From NCBI RefSeq assembly GCF_018613715.1, contig NZ_JAGGPT010000006.1, positions 744,001 to 808,000 on the forward strand: a stretch of 64,000 bases of DNA, in the 5' to 3' direction. The stretch is from Chryseobacterium sp. ISL-6 (lineage in GTDB: Bacteria > Bacteroidota > Bacteroidia > Flavobacteriales > Weeksellaceae). The notes beneath the pieces were generated by a model. The model searched no databases. It was not told where the DNA came from and saw nothing but the letters and a program-made list of their open reading frames with translations. The position numbers and the translations under genes were made by a program. Below are positions 37,301-45,549 of the stretch, one piece after another (positions within the stretch are counted from its first letter, which is position 1; each line of letters opens with the position of its first letter).

Positions 37301-37751
37301 TATCATATATAAAAAACTGGAATTAAGTGTATTCTTCGATTATCGGAAACAGACGGGAAAAAACTTTTTGTATTCCATATTTTCACAGTCCAAAATCCCC
37401 GGTACACTTTTTAATCAGCCGGTCATACTTACAGACCGCTGGCAGAGTTCATCAAGCGTTGCAGAATACGAAAAGTACTTATCTGCCGTGAATACCAATG
37501 CCGTGAACGTTCAAAATTCTGACAGGGTTTATGGAGACGCATCCTATATACGCCTGCGCAATATATCTTTAAATTATACACTTCCTGTAAAATTTAGTTC
37601 AAGGTTTTATTCATCTGTTGCCCGCATTTATGCACAGGGGCAAAATATTTTTACTTGGAATAAGCAGAAGGGTTTTGATCCCGAAATGCAGAACCTTTAT
37701 AGTCTACCTGCCTTAAAGGTCTTTATCATCGGAATACAGCTCACATTTTAA
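34398..37751 (+). CDS. SusC/RagA-family TonB-dependent transporter with STN domain
   Basis: 1117 residues. After a 35-residue leader the signal sequence is MRVHLILFIVLVSCLLASATSVRAQ, then an STN domain (VPMYKVFKQIEKQTGFLFWYKG...LEKIFADIPFTYELVEGTIVVKE), a carboxypeptidase-regulatory-like domain (GIVSDENGNPLSGATVSVKGTNQTTVTNSEGNY), the SusC plug (GALSGRIPGLVVTQSTG, IQIRGRNSIAQGSQPLILIDGIPFA, DADATAIYGSRGANGVVLITTRKG) and a barrel ending KVFIIGIQLTF. Extended leaders before the hydrophobic core are common in this family, so ATG 34398 is kept; ATG 34503 is possible. The STN domain implies signalling to FecR. Confidence 0.95.
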   Translation: MIFFSNSDYAEPYSLTVYWSLYKKALPKIPLHPAIMRVHLILFIVLVSCLLASATSVRAQNVTIEAKDVPMYKVFKQIEKQTGFLFWYKGRMLGKNTPITANIKNMPIKAALEKIFADIPFTYELVEGTIVVKEKTAVKEKKEKQTTQTVTGIVSDENGNPLSGATVSVKGTNQTTVTNSEGNYTLLNVPENAVLIVSYIGYVEQEVTVKNASKIILSRSESKLDEVQIIAYGTTTKRLNTGSVGSISGTDIAKQPVSNPLGALSGRIPGLVVTQSTGVPGSSFNIQIRGRNSIAQGSQPLILIDGIPFAAGNEGVSVLPSALTNGVTGTSLSPFNSINPSDIESIEILKDADATAIYGSRGANGVVLITTRKGRAGKTQVTANINQGFTEVGKTMKLMNIGQYLEMRKEAFANSDITPTVSNAPDLLAWDQNRYNDYKKELIGGTGKLTNAQLSISGGSSEIQYLIGSSFYRETSVFPNALPNTRGSVNTNLNHSSKDKRFNINLSSSYTASENRTAGADLTYYTFLAPNTPEFFTTEGGLKWVENGGQYENPYRYLFQTYNVKTNNLVSSLNISYRISDDLTIKISTGYNQLSSKEKQLIPIRSLSPNAIQQVNSSQFANNEFSSWNIEPQIEYSRHVGKGKLNLLLGGTIHQRRNTGNTISLSGFSSEALMESFGAASTINSASNLSTQYRYSAVFARLNHNIENKYLFNLTGRRDGSSRFGTGKQYANFGALGAAWIITEEEWLKNKLPFLSFAKLRSSYGITGNDQIGDYQFLDTWQADGQTYQGTSTLRPTALANADYSWEVNKKFEAAIDIGFLKDRILFSVGYYRNRSDNQLVAYRLPYLTGFASIIRNFPALVQNDGWELSASADILRNGKFQWTISTNATLSRNKLVSFPGIETSTYATLYKVGESLNSLYNYRYTGIDPHTGLYQFRDVDGNGILNYRDLLVNGNVDPKIYGGINNTIIYKKLELSVFFDYRKQTGKNFLYSIFSQSKIPGTLFNQPVILTDRWQSSSSVAEYEKYLSAVNTNAVNVQNSDRVYGDASYIRLRNISLNYTLPVKFSSRFYSSVARIYAQGQNIFTWNKQKGFDPEMQNLYSLPALKVFIIGIQLTF

Positions 37752-37761
37752 ATCAAGTAAT

Positions 37762-39138
37762 ATGAAATCATTAATCTATACTTTAACCATAGTGCTATTA
37801 TTTTCTATTTCATCCTGTAAGAAAATTATTGAGGTGGATGCTCCTATCGACCGCATTAGTTCCGGTAGTGTCTTTTTAGAAGACGGAACCGCTTTATCTG
37901 CGGTTTTAGGTCTTTATAGTTCATTGGCAAGTCAGACTCCAACATTTTCAGATGGAGCGGCCACTATCTGGATGGGGCTTGCTGCAGATGAGCTTAATTA
38001 TACAAGTACCGACGCAGAGATTATAGCATTTAACACCAATATGCTTACATCCTCTAACAGCCTTGTATATCGTGATTTTTGGCGTAATCCCTATGAAATC
38101 ATCTATCAGGCCAATGCCTGTATTGAAGGTCTGGAGCGTTCAGCTTCGTTAACTTCCCTATTAAAGAAACAGCTTACAGGAGAAGCTCTTTTTGTAAGAG
38201 CCTTCTGCTACTGGTATTTGGTAAATTTATTTAGTGATGTGCCCTTGATCTTAAACACAAATTATGAGCATAATTCTTTAATACCAAGAACCCCTGCTCA
38301 AAACATCATGGATCAAATAATCTTAGATTTGCAGACAGCACGCGGTCTGCTTTCCATAAATTATCCATCGGACGGAAAACTTCGGGTGAACTATTATACT
38401 GCCACTGCTCTGCTGAGTAGGGTCTATCTTTATCGGAAGAACTGGCAGGCTGCAGAAGAAGTGGCAACCGAAATTATCAGTTCAGGGAAATACAGTCTGG
38501 AAACCGATCTGTCAAAAACATTCTTAATTGGCAGTAATGAAGCGCTGTGGCAGATTGCCCAGCCTGAAAATAGCCTATTTAACACGATCGAGGGAAGCAG
38601 ACTCGCTGTAAGTTTAGCAGGAACTGCTATACCAGCTTATACCATAAGCCCAAGTCTGAATAGTAGCTTTGAAATTGGGGACAAGCGCAAGACCAGCTGG
38701 ACTGCCACAAAAATTGTCGGCGGTGTAACTTATAATTTTTCATATAAATACAAAGTGCGGTTTAGTACTGCTGCTAAAACTGAATATTGCATTGCTTTTC
38801 GACTGGCAGAAATGTACTTAACTCGTGCGGAAGCGCGTGCACACCTGAATAACCTAGCAGAAGCTGCAGCTGATCTTAATCTTATCCGCAACAAAGCAGG
38901 GCTGACAGATTTTGTCGGCACTGACATGAATGCGGTTTTGGGTGCTGTACTTAAAGAAAAACGGGTAGAGTGCTTTGCGGAATACGGGCAGCGGTGGTTT
39001 GACCTGAAACGTACAGGCCAATTAGACAAGATCTTAAGCAATATAAAATCTGCGTGGATACCTAACGCTGCCCTGCTTCCAATTCCGATTACAGAGTTAA
39101 ATCTTAATATTAATTTAAACCAAAACCCAGGATACTAA
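37762..39138 (+). CDS. SusD/RagB-family nutrient-binding lipoprotein
   Basis: 458 residues. Lipoprotein signal MKSLIYTLTIVLLFSISSCKK (box SSC). SusD landmarks are EALFVRAFCYWYLVNLFSDVPLILNTNY, a TPR-like core, YCIAFRLAEMYLTRAEARAHLNN, LNLIRNKAGL, EKRVECFAEYGQRWFDLKRTG and LLPIPITELNLN. It begins 10 bases after SusC and its stop overlaps the start of the next gene (TAATG). It forms the lid of the SusC transporter; substrate unknown. Confidence 0.95.
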   Translation: MKSLIYTLTIVLLFSISSCKKIIEVDAPIDRISSGSVFLEDGTALSAVLGLYSSLASQTPTFSDGAATIWMGLAADELNYTSTDAEIIAFNTNMLTSSNSLVYRDFWRNPYEIIYQANACIEGLERSASLTSLLKKQLTGEALFVRAFCYWYLVNLFSDVPLILNTNYEHNSLIPRTPAQNIMDQIILDLQTARGLLSINYPSDGKLRVNYYTATALLSRVYLYRKNWQAAEEVATEIISSGKYSLETDLSKTFLIGSNEALWQIAQPENSLFNTIEGSRLAVSLAGTAIPAYTISPSLNSSFEIGDKRKTSWTATKIVGGVTYNFSYKYKVRFSTAAKTEYCIAFRLAEMYLTRAEARAHLNNLAEAAADLNLIRNKAGLTDFVGTDMNAVLGAVLKEKRVECFAEYGQRWFDLKRTGQLDKILSNIKSAWIPNAALLPIPITELNLNINLNQNPGY

Positions 39139-40442
39139 TGAAAACAAAATATATTTTAACGACCTGCTTATTATTTCTCTTTTTTAGGGGCACTCTATAT
39201 GCGCAAAAACCTCTATCCATTGGTGACAAGATACCTGACGTCCTATTGAAATCGATGCTGAATTATTCCAGCAGTTCCGCTAGGTTTTCGGAATTTGGAG
39301 ACAAAGCTGTAATACTTGATTTTTGGTTTATAGGCTGCGGTTCCTGCCGGGATGCAATGCCTCATCTTGACAGCATCAGTAAAAAGTACAAAGACGATGT
39401 ACGAGTGCTGCTTGTAACTTGGGAGGATAAGAAAAATGTAGAAGAATTTTTCAGGGATAATCCCATCGGCAGATCTGTAAAATTTACACAGGTAGTGAAT
39501 GACAGTACTTTAAAGAAACTTTTTCCTGCAAGGGGTTTTCCGCATCAGGTATGGATTGATAAAACAGGAGTTGTACGATCAATTAATGATGGTACTCATA
39601 CCAATGATATAAACATTGACAAGTTTATATCAGGCCAGCCCTTACATATTCCTCTTAAAGCAGATGAACTTGATGGCAAGGTGGGTTTTGCTGAAGAGCC
39701 TCAAATTAGTTACTACTTTGAAAGTAATAAGAAAAACATCCTTAACTATTCTTATTTTAGTAAGTACCGCAAAGAATTTATAGGAGGATCTGGGATTGAA
39801 GTCGATACAGTTAATCAGCTGGTAAGATTTCAGTGCCGCAATGTTGACTTTCTAGGATTATACGATAGAGCTTATGCTTCACTCCTAGGAAATCCAGACT
39901 TACACCGTCCGACAAGGATGATAAGGCTTGATGGGGGAAAATTAAATATTCATGGGGACTACACAACCTTCTCTGATATCTACTGTTATGATTTAATTTA
40001 CAAGGGAAAAGATAAAGTTTCAGGACCGTGGACTTTCGGCCAGCATATGGTGATAGATTTGGATAACTTTTTTAATGTGAAAAGCCACTTAGAAACACGG
40101 CAAATAGAATGTTATGTGATCAAGGATAATGGAACTTCGAAAAATTATATAAATGCCCTTCCAGGAGAATCAATAAAAGGTTTTTTAGTTGGTGAAAAAC
40201 TAGAAAAAGGAAAATTATTTAGAGTTAATAGATATCTCTCTGAGAGTTTAAAGGAACTACTTAATACATATAGTGATAAACCTATTTATATCGAACTGGC
40301 ACTCGGTAAAAGAATCAGTTTTGAGATGGTATGGAACCCGGACAATTTAGCGGAAATGAACAGCAATCTCGAAAAATTTGGTCTACAAATAAACTTACAA
40401 AATAAAGATCGTGATGTTATTGTGTTAGAAAAAAAACAGTAA
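39138..40442 (+). CDS. Exported thioredoxin-fold (TlpA/AhpC-type) protein
   Basis: 434 residues. Signal peptide to about residue 22 (LLFLFFRGTLYAQ). A redoxin domain follows, with the active-site motif in DFWFIGCGSCRDAMPHLDSISKKY (CGSC) and VNDSTLKKLFPARGFPHQVWIDKTGVVR. The following 250 residues are an extra domain without recognised family, common in SusCD-linked TlpA proteins. It overlaps the SusD gene by one base, so it is the last gene of the FecR operon. It probably reduces disulfides in imported substrates or partner proteins in the periplasm. The DUF6520-like gene converges on it. Confidence 0.88.
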   Translation: MKTKYILTTCLLFLFFRGTLYAQKPLSIGDKIPDVLLKSMLNYSSSSARFSEFGDKAVILDFWFIGCGSCRDAMPHLDSISKKYKDDVRVLLVTWEDKKNVEEFFRDNPIGRSVKFTQVVNDSTLKKLFPARGFPHQVWIDKTGVVRSINDGTHTNDINIDKFISGQPLHIPLKADELDGKVGFAEEPQISYYFESNKKNILNYSYFSKYRKEFIGGSGIEVDTVNQLVRFQCRNVDFLGLYDRAYASLLGNPDLHRPTRMIRLDGGKLNIHGDYTTFSDIYCYDLIYKGKDKVSGPWTFGQHMVIDLDNFFNVKSHLETRQIECYVIKDNGTSKNYINALPGESIKGFLVGEKLEKGKLFRVNRYLSESLKELLNTYSDKPIYIELALGKRISFEMVWNPDNLAEMNSNLEKFGLQINLQNKDRDVIVLEKKQ

Positions 40443-40455
40443 GGATAAATAAAAA

Positions 40456-40480
40456 CAGCCGTATCACAAGATACGGCTTG
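40456..40480. terminator. Terminator between convergent genes
   Basis: CAGCCGTATC and GATACGGCTTG arms with a 4-base loop. On the minus strand a TTTTTATTT run follows, so it ends the DUF6520-like gene best; on plus it may also end the SusCD operon. Confidence 0.8.
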
Positions 40481-40494
40481 AGTTGAGGAAATCT

Positions 40495-40785
40495 TTAGTT
40501 TTTTGTTGTTTGTGAAACGACAGAACCCTCTGGTTGCGGATTTCCATTGTCATCAAGATCAATTGCTGAGTAGCCTTGAGCACAAATGTTTGATCCTGGC
40601 GTCCCACATTGTGTCTGTTGAGTGCTTTGTGATCGCTGTCCTAAATAGCTGCCTCCTGGACTGAACCAATAAAGATCTGCTTTTTTATCGTTTACTTTTT
40701 CTGTATTTGCTTTTGTGAACGCAAAAGCACCGATGGTGCCACCAGCAATAAGCAATGCTGCAATGGCCGTTTTTAATGTTTTCAT
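40495..40785 (-). CDS. DUF6520-like small exported protein
   Basis: 96 residues. Signal peptide MKTLKTAIAALLIAGGTIGAFAF. Mature part about 73 residues with two cysteines (QTQCGTPGSNICAQGYSAIDLDDNGNPQPEG). The layout (signal, short variable segment, C-containing C-terminal half) matches the DUF6520 type seen at 16417, but identity is low. It converges on the thioredoxin-fold gene of the SusCD operon. Function unknown. Confidence 0.55.
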   Translation of the reverse strand: MKTLKTAIAALLIAGGTIGAFAFTKANTEKVNDKKADLYWFSPGGSYLGQRSQSTQQTQCGTPGSNICAQGYSAIDLDDNGNPQPEGSVVSQTTKN

Positions 40786-41382
40786 TTTGATTGTTTTTTT
40801 GGTTAAGATTTTGGCAATGAATATTGCCTCAAATGGACTGAAAAAGGCATAAACATAAAGTAGTTGCTTATGGAATACTTTTGCAATCTCAAATTAATAG
40901 AGTTCTCATGTTACACCCTTAAGGGATTCATTACTTCGGCGTGATTATTTATTGCCGTTACTATTCTGCCTTCATAAGCCGCACCAAGAGGCTTTTCCCT
41001 CCGGTACTTAAGCCATTTAGATCAGTCTGCTAACTAAAGCGTCTCTGAACATATACCTTACCCCTTCTGCCTAATCAATGAACGGCAAAGACCGTTTACC
41101 TGTGGCATCGCATATAGGATACATTTTTTGGCTCGCTATGATTATTAAGGTTAATAAATCCAAATCTAAACACAATCAATAATGTAAAGCAATAGCATTT
41201 GTCATACGGTACACCAAACCGACATAAATTTGTATCCAAACCGCACAAATTGTTGCGAAACCGACATAAATTGTACGCCAAATCGCATGTAATAGATGCA
41301 CTAATTGATAAATTAGTGCAAAATTTTAGTCATTTTATTGTGAATAATGATCAAAAAAAATATCATTAAGGGCTGGCATTTT
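40786..41382. other. Intergenic region upstream of DUF6520-like gene
   Basis: About 600 bp without a gene. The proximal 70 bp are A/T-rich leader for the minus-strand gene. The distal end carries the direct-repeat array listed separately. No other structure is evident. Confidence 0.5.
41211..41288. repeat. Four direct repeats at 20-22 bp spacing
   Basis: The core AAACCG (last copy AAATCG) starts at 41216, 41238, 41258 and 41280, giving spacings of 22, 20 and 22 bp. Each is followed by ACATAAATT, CACAAATTG or a similar sequence. Roughly two-helical-turn spacing of short direct repeats is how LytTR-type regulators bind, and a LytTR protein gene begins 1 kb away with its 3' end 95 bp from the array. 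On the minus strand each core reads CGGTTTnG, one base from the common LytTR half-site pattern. Confidence 0.6.
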
Positions 41383-42237
41383 CTAACTGCTTGTAAAAAA
41401 GCTCTTAAAGTCCACAATGTTTTCCTTAGTTACACGAAAAAGGTCTCTGTCCTTATTTTGGATTGCCTCGTAATATTGTGGCTTAAAATTAACTTGTATC
41501 GTATCCCGTTTTACACCAGGTACATAACCAGTAACGACATTCCGGTTAATAATTACAGATCTGTTAATTCTGGAAAAATTAGCAGATTGAAAACGCTCTG
41601 CCAAATAGACCAGTGAATAATTTGTTGGATATTCATTCCCGGTAATAGTAACTACTTTGGTCAATCTTCCAGAGCGGTAAAAAAATAGAACATCAGTACT
41701 AACTTCCAGTACAATATTTTGCCCACTGTACTGAATGGTTAATATGGGGGCATTGTTGCCTTCTGAAACATTATTAATTTCATCCTGATCAGAAACCAGA
41801 TTTTTTGGCTCGGTCAGCAGCAAAAAATGAATGAGGTAATATAAATTCAGAATGGTAATCAATGCAACGATTATCGGAAAATCCACAAGAAAAAAATCGT
41901 TTTGAAATATATTCTCACCCAAAACCTTAAAATAAATGGACATTAAAGCCACATCAAGTATTGAAGGCATTATGATACCGCAGACCAATTGAAATAAAGA
42001 TCTCTTAACCGGTTTACTTCTCCAGTTGTAATGCTTATCTAGCCAGATTGTTATTTTATGAACAAGGTAAGTAAGTAGCATCGCGGAGACAAAGCTAGCT
42101 GCTACTGCAACATAAAAGCCCATTGACGTAATGGCTTTTAGAAAGAGATGTAGACGCCCATGTAGTACAATATAAACGGATGCAACGAGAGCAGCGCCGA
42201 TGCGTAGCTTCCTATTGTTATAGTTTAAAGAGTCCAT
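41383..42237 (-). CDS. Membrane-anchored LytTR-domain transcriptional regulator
   Basis: 284 residues from ATG 42237 (ATG 42255 would add six). Four membrane helices lie in residues about 10-130 (LRIGAALVASVYIVLHG, FYVAVAASFVSAMLLTYLVH, LFQLVCGIIMPSILDVALM, FPIIVALITILNLYYLIHFLLL). A cytoplasmic LytTR DNA-binding domain follows (VSTDVLFFYRSGRLTKVVTITGNEYPTNYSLVYLAERFQSANFSRINRSVIINRNVVTGYVPG). No receiver domain is present, so the membrane part probably senses the signal. The repeat array at 41211-41288 is a candidate binding site. Confidence 0.88.
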   Translation of the reverse strand: MDSLNYNNRKLRIGAALVASVYIVLHGRLHLFLKAITSMGFYVAVAASFVSAMLLTYLVHKITIWLDKHYNWRSKPVKRSLFQLVCGIIMPSILDVALMSIYFKVLGENIFQNDFFLVDFPIIVALITILNLYYLIHFLLLTEPKNLVSDQDEINNVSEGNNAPILTIQYSGQNIVLEVSTDVLFFYRSGRLTKVVTITGNEYPTNYSLVYLAERFQSANFSRINRSVIINRNVVTGYVPGVKRDTIQVNFKPQYYEAIQNKDRDLFRVTKENIVDFKSFFTSS

Positions 42238-42255
42238 GTTAAAAGTTTTTATCAC

Positions 42256-42934
42256 ACATCCATGTGAAATATTATGTAATGAATATACAAAAATGATTTT
42301 TTATTAACTTTATGCAAATTAGGAACTTATGAAAATGACTTGGGAATTGGAACCTTTGTCAAAATATTCGGTTGAGGTTGTCCTTAGCGAAGTATTTGCT
42401 TTGTAGGAGCCAGGGGCCAAGATTGAGCTGGTGCCATTAGTCGCGATTTTAAATAATGGTTAACAGATCATTTTGTTTTAACTAAAAACGAAGTCAATTC
42501 TTAAATAGAATTGAGAGCGCACAATAAAATATTTTAGGGCCCAATATGCTTACTGCTTTCAAAATTACAAGGAAATTTTCCTTGACTACCCTCCTTTCCT
42601 GGTGAACCAAGTTTTACAATATTTTTGGCTGCCCCATAACACTATTGAGCCGATTGCGAATGATCTGGGTGAAGAGGATGGCATAAATGGATATTTACTT
42701 TCGAGGTGCGCTATAATATCCAATGTATCCTTAGGTGGCTATATGCTTTTATAGCAATCGGGATTTGACTTCCAGTGCTTGAAGAAACGAATGCATTGGA
42801 TGATACAATATCCCGAGATTTGCGAAAACGCTGAATTCTAGTCGTTAGGAGGTATAGTGGTCTTGTATTTGTATTATAATTAGTTACGATTTACGTCACT
42901 TCCAGACGTTTACTCTAAACCTAAACAAAATGAT
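42256..42934. other. Gene-poor gap with a possible coding relic
   Basis: No confident gene. On the plus strand the frame through 42542-42754 is open (QYAYCFQNYKEIFLDYPPF and onward to NGYLLSRCAIIS) but lacks a start and any recognised family; it may be a transposase or other gene relic. The last 60 bases precede the Crp-like gene and presumably hold its promoter. Confidence 0.3.
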
Positions 42935-43531
42935 ATGATAATCGATGAAGACCTATTACTACAAAATGGAGCAGAATATCAGGAGTATGAACCCAGGGAG
43001 GTTCTATTCAGGAAAGATGATTGCCCTCGCTTCTTTTTTCAAATTGTTAGCGGAACAGTCGAATTGAACAATTACCATGAGGATGGAAAGGAATTTACTT
43101 TAAATATCCTTTCTGATGGCCAGAGTATTGGGGAGTCACTCCTTTTCAGTGATAATTATTATCCTATGAATGCCACTGCCAAGACACTTTGCACAGTCTT
43201 AAAATTAGCAAAATCCAATTTTCTTGATCTTTTATTGAAAGATCAAGCTAGTACAATGAATCTATTCAGATGTCTTTCAGACCGTCTTTATTACAAATAC
43301 ATTATGTTGTTTAATAATTCTACATCAGAACCTGTTACTAAAATTCGAGCATTGCTTGATTATTTTAAAAGATTCAGCTTAGAAAGGCAGAAATATGGAT
43401 TTTTTGTTCCTTTCACGCGACAGCAGATTGCTAACCTGACCGGACTTCGCGTTGAAACTGTTATCAGAGCTGTAAAGAATATGGAGAAAATGGATGTTGT
43501 CCAGCTGTCAAATGGCAAAATATATTATTAA
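42935..43531 (+). CDS. Crp/Fnr-family transcriptional regulator
   Basis: 198 residues: an N-terminal cyclic-nucleotide-binding fold (YEPREVLFRKDDCPRFFFQIVSGTVELNNYHEDGKEFTLNILSDGQSIGESLLFSDNYYPMNATAKTLCTVLKL) and a C-terminal Crp-type winged HTH (FTRQQIANLTGLRVETVIRAVKNMEKMDVVQLSNGKIYY). No Fe-S cysteine cluster at the N-terminus. Ligand unknown. A truncated relative lies at 44334. ATG 42935 fits the family (an ATG-ATT-ATC start shared by both copies). Confidence 0.9.
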   Translation: MIIDEDLLLQNGAEYQEYEPREVLFRKDDCPRFFFQIVSGTVELNNYHEDGKEFTLNILSDGQSIGESLLFSDNYYPMNATAKTLCTVLKLAKSNFLDLLLKDQASTMNLFRCLSDRLYYKYIMLFNNSTSEPVTKIRALLDYFKRFSLERQKYGFFVPFTRQQIANLTGLRVETVIRAVKNMEKMDVVQLSNGKIYY

Positions 43532-43811
43532 GAAAAGAAGAATAGCAGTATTACTGCAAATTTAAACTGACGTTTTTATAAAGGATCAAAAGTGAATCTT
43601 AAAAGCTTTTTATTCAATTAACCTTTATATTGAGATTGACTGTGGAGGGTTGTCAAGTCTGAAATTTCATTCCTTAAAAATAACTGGTTGCAATATTTAC
43701 GGCAAATAAAATCTTTTTAACATAACAACTGTTATACTGCTGGAAATGTGAAGCTCAACGGCTTAATCTTTCAAAAAAATATATTTCATTTTAACATTTA
43801 AATTATTAGCA

Positions 43812-44006
43812 ATGGCAGATAATAAATCAAAAAAAGGGAATGCTGACCGTTCTAAACTGAGTGGTTCAGAATAGTACGAGATACAGTATTTCAAAGATCA
43901 ACTGGATGTCACCTCTCAAGCAGTTGTTGGTGCAGTAAAGGCTACCGGCTCCAATGATAGGAAAACGCTTGATACATATTTAAAAAAGCGTCATAATTTG
44001 ACGTAA
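43812..44006 (+). pseudogene. DUF3606-like gene with in-frame amber stop
   Basis: ATG 43812 reads MADNKSKKGNADRSKLSGSE, then TAG at 43872-43874. The same frame continues YEIQYFKDQLDVTSQAVVGAVKATGS and ends ...LKKRHNLT with TAA at 44004-44006. The whole is the size and pattern of DUF3606 proteins (small, DNA-region neighbours, function unknown), where the stop replaces a residue before Y-E-I-Q-Y-F. A point mutation has probably inactivated it. Confidence 0.7.
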
Positions 44007-44333
44007 GTAGGTGTGTTAAGGGAGCAGGCTAAATATTTTTCAAGGTAAAAGCATACTGCATCCTTCTAATATAGCCGAATTCCCTTCAGGTTTATCGAAT
44101 TGATTTAGAATTCTGACTATATATGGGTTAATTCTTTTTGTGAAATAGGATTCAACTCACCAAAATCAGAAACAGTGAAATCGATTGTTTTGCAGGTTTT
44201 ACTTTTGTAAAACTTCAGGTGGCTCAATAATTACGTATATTTGTTAAGCCTATAAAAACATTTTCCGAGCGGGTATGTCTATTGTTGACTATAATAAAAG
44301 ATTAGTTGGGATTTTGTTATAAAAAAATGTAAT
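44007..44333. other. Intergenic region
   Basis: No open frame or repeat of note. A TAnnTTTG-like box occurs at 44236-44243 upstream of the Crp-like fragment, but no correctly spaced -33 TTG accompanies it. Confidence 0.3.
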
Positions 44334-44684
44334 ATGATCATTAATGAGAATCTTTTACTTCAATACAGTGCAATTTACGAGTATTATAAAAAAAATGAGG
44401 TTATTTTCTATGACGGACAATTTGCAAACTTTTATTTCCAGATACTCTATGGACATGTAGAATTCAGAGATATTAAGCATGCTAATGCGATTATTTCTTA
44501 CAACTATTCAATAGGGCAGAGTTTTGGTGAGTTCTTTTTATTTAGTAACAAGAGATACCTTGTAAGTGCTGTAGCAACTACAGATTGTATAGTTTTAAAA
44601 CTTTATAAACGTGCTTTCCTTAAACTTTTAAGGGACAACCCTGAAGAGTCCCTTAAAATAATGCGGCTTCTTGCTGAATCCTAA
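44334..44684 (+). CDS. Truncated Crp/Fnr paralogue (ligand-binding domain only)
   Basis: 116 residues, aligned with the first 115 of the regulator at 42935 (MIINENLLLQYSAIYEYYKKNEVIFY..., NFYFQILYGHVEFRD, YSIGQSFGEFFLFSNKRYLVSAVATTDCIVLKLYKRAFLKLL). It stops where the dimer helix should begin, and no HTH sequence follows in any frame nearby. It is either a 3'-deleted pseudogene or a free-standing sensor domain that could heterodimerise. Gene loss is the simpler reading. Confidence 0.6.
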   Translation: MIINENLLLQYSAIYEYYKKNEVIFYDGQFANFYFQILYGHVEFRDIKHANAIISYNYSIGQSFGEFFLFSNKRYLVSAVATTDCIVLKLYKRAFLKLLRDNPEESLKIMRLLAES

Positions 44685-44822
44685 ATTTTATGTATTTAGA
44701 TACTTTTCTTTAAGATCAAACCCTTCTTAAAACCAGCACTACTTGCCTTTTATAGACTAAAAAAGCGGGCCTTTTGACCCCTGGTTGAAGTTTTTGTATA
44801 TAAATTAAGATAGGGAAGATTA

Positions 44823-45112
44823 ACTTAATTCCTCTGGATCTGCTATTATTTTACTATTTTCCATAAATATCCCAGAGCCCTTTCTTTCTTTCTTTCTTTC
44901 TTGTATTTGGCCAGCTATTGTGGGTGGCACAGGGTTATTTTGAGATCTATTGCGGTCTGCACCATGACTGAACGATGTGATGTATTTTAATGTGGCATTA
45001 GAAAGTTCAATCATAAAAGCCTCCCCAAAGTCCATCGCATTTTTGTCCGTCGGCTCGCCTATAATAGCACCGACCTTATATGTTTTATAATATCAGCAAG
45101 GGCCAGGGCTCT
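44823..45112 (-). pseudogene. Probable fragment of an S41-family peptidase with CTTT tract
   Basis: On the minus strand FSRALALADIIKHI (about 45110-45070) and, after a one-base frame change, KVGAIIGEPTDKNAMDFGE, then IELSNATLKYITS and NPVPP resemble the C-terminal part of S41 peptidases (FSSA..F...IK, IGEPTG, F.LPNS, PD/P). No catalytic lysine region or N-terminus remains. The 71-codon open frame 44820-45035 is the tail of this relic. Its end crosses a (CTTT)5 tract. The assignment rests on short motifs. Confidence 0.4.
44880..44902. repeat. Tetranucleotide tandem repeat (CTTT)5
   Basis: Five uninterrupted CTTT units plus a partial sixth. Such tracts change length by slippage. It lies in the S41-like relic, so it is more likely a neutral microsatellite than an active switch. 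Confidence 0.85.
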
Positions 45113-45138
45113 CGAAAATGTAAAGGAGCATTTTATCT

Positions 45139-45549
45139 CTAGGATAAAGAGTTGATAATATCTAAGTAATCCCTACTACTTAGACCTGAAACTTTTATTT
45201 TTATCCGTTTTGGAGAATCTTTTTCATTTGATCCCACCTCAATAATAAACATATCTGAAAATAATAACTGTACTCTTTTAAATGTTCTCAATCTATTAAC
45301 AGGATATTCCACGACAGGGTATATTATACTCTTTTTTAACGGGTGATGATACTTTATTGAAAAAATGACACCATTATTTTCAAAGTAAAAGACCCTTAGC
45401 TTCATTAACCTGTATATAATAAATAGAGTTAATAGAAATGATAAAAAAACCAGGGGCCACCTGAGTTCCTCATTGATTAAAGATTTTAAAACATAGCCGG
45501 TTACAGCAAGAAAGACATTGAAAATCAATATCCCTACAAATGTCTTCAT
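45139..45549 (-). CDS. Small membrane protein, unknown function
   Basis: 136 residues from ATG 45549 (ATG 45585 adds 12 hydrophilic residues). Two membrane helices near the N-terminus (TFVGILIFNVFLAVTGYVL and WPLVFLSFLLTLFIIYRLM) are followed by a beta-rich C-terminal domain (VFYFENNGVIFSIKYHHPLKKSIIYPVVEYP...FIIEVGSN...IKIKVSGLSSRDYLDIINSL), like small PH-domain-type membrane proteins. No family is named. Confidence 0.55.
   Translation of the reverse strand: MKTFVGILIFNVFLAVTGYVLKSLINEELRWPLVFLSFLLTLFIIYRLMKLRVFYFENNGVIFSIKYHHPLKKSIIYPVVEYPVNRLRTFKRVQLLFSDMFIIEVGSNEKDSPKRIKIKVSGLSSRDYLDIINSLS

Noticed and set aside
41211..41288. Possible CRISPR array
   Set aside because: Repeats are only about 13 bases with 20-22 bp period and no unique spacers; no cas genes nearby.
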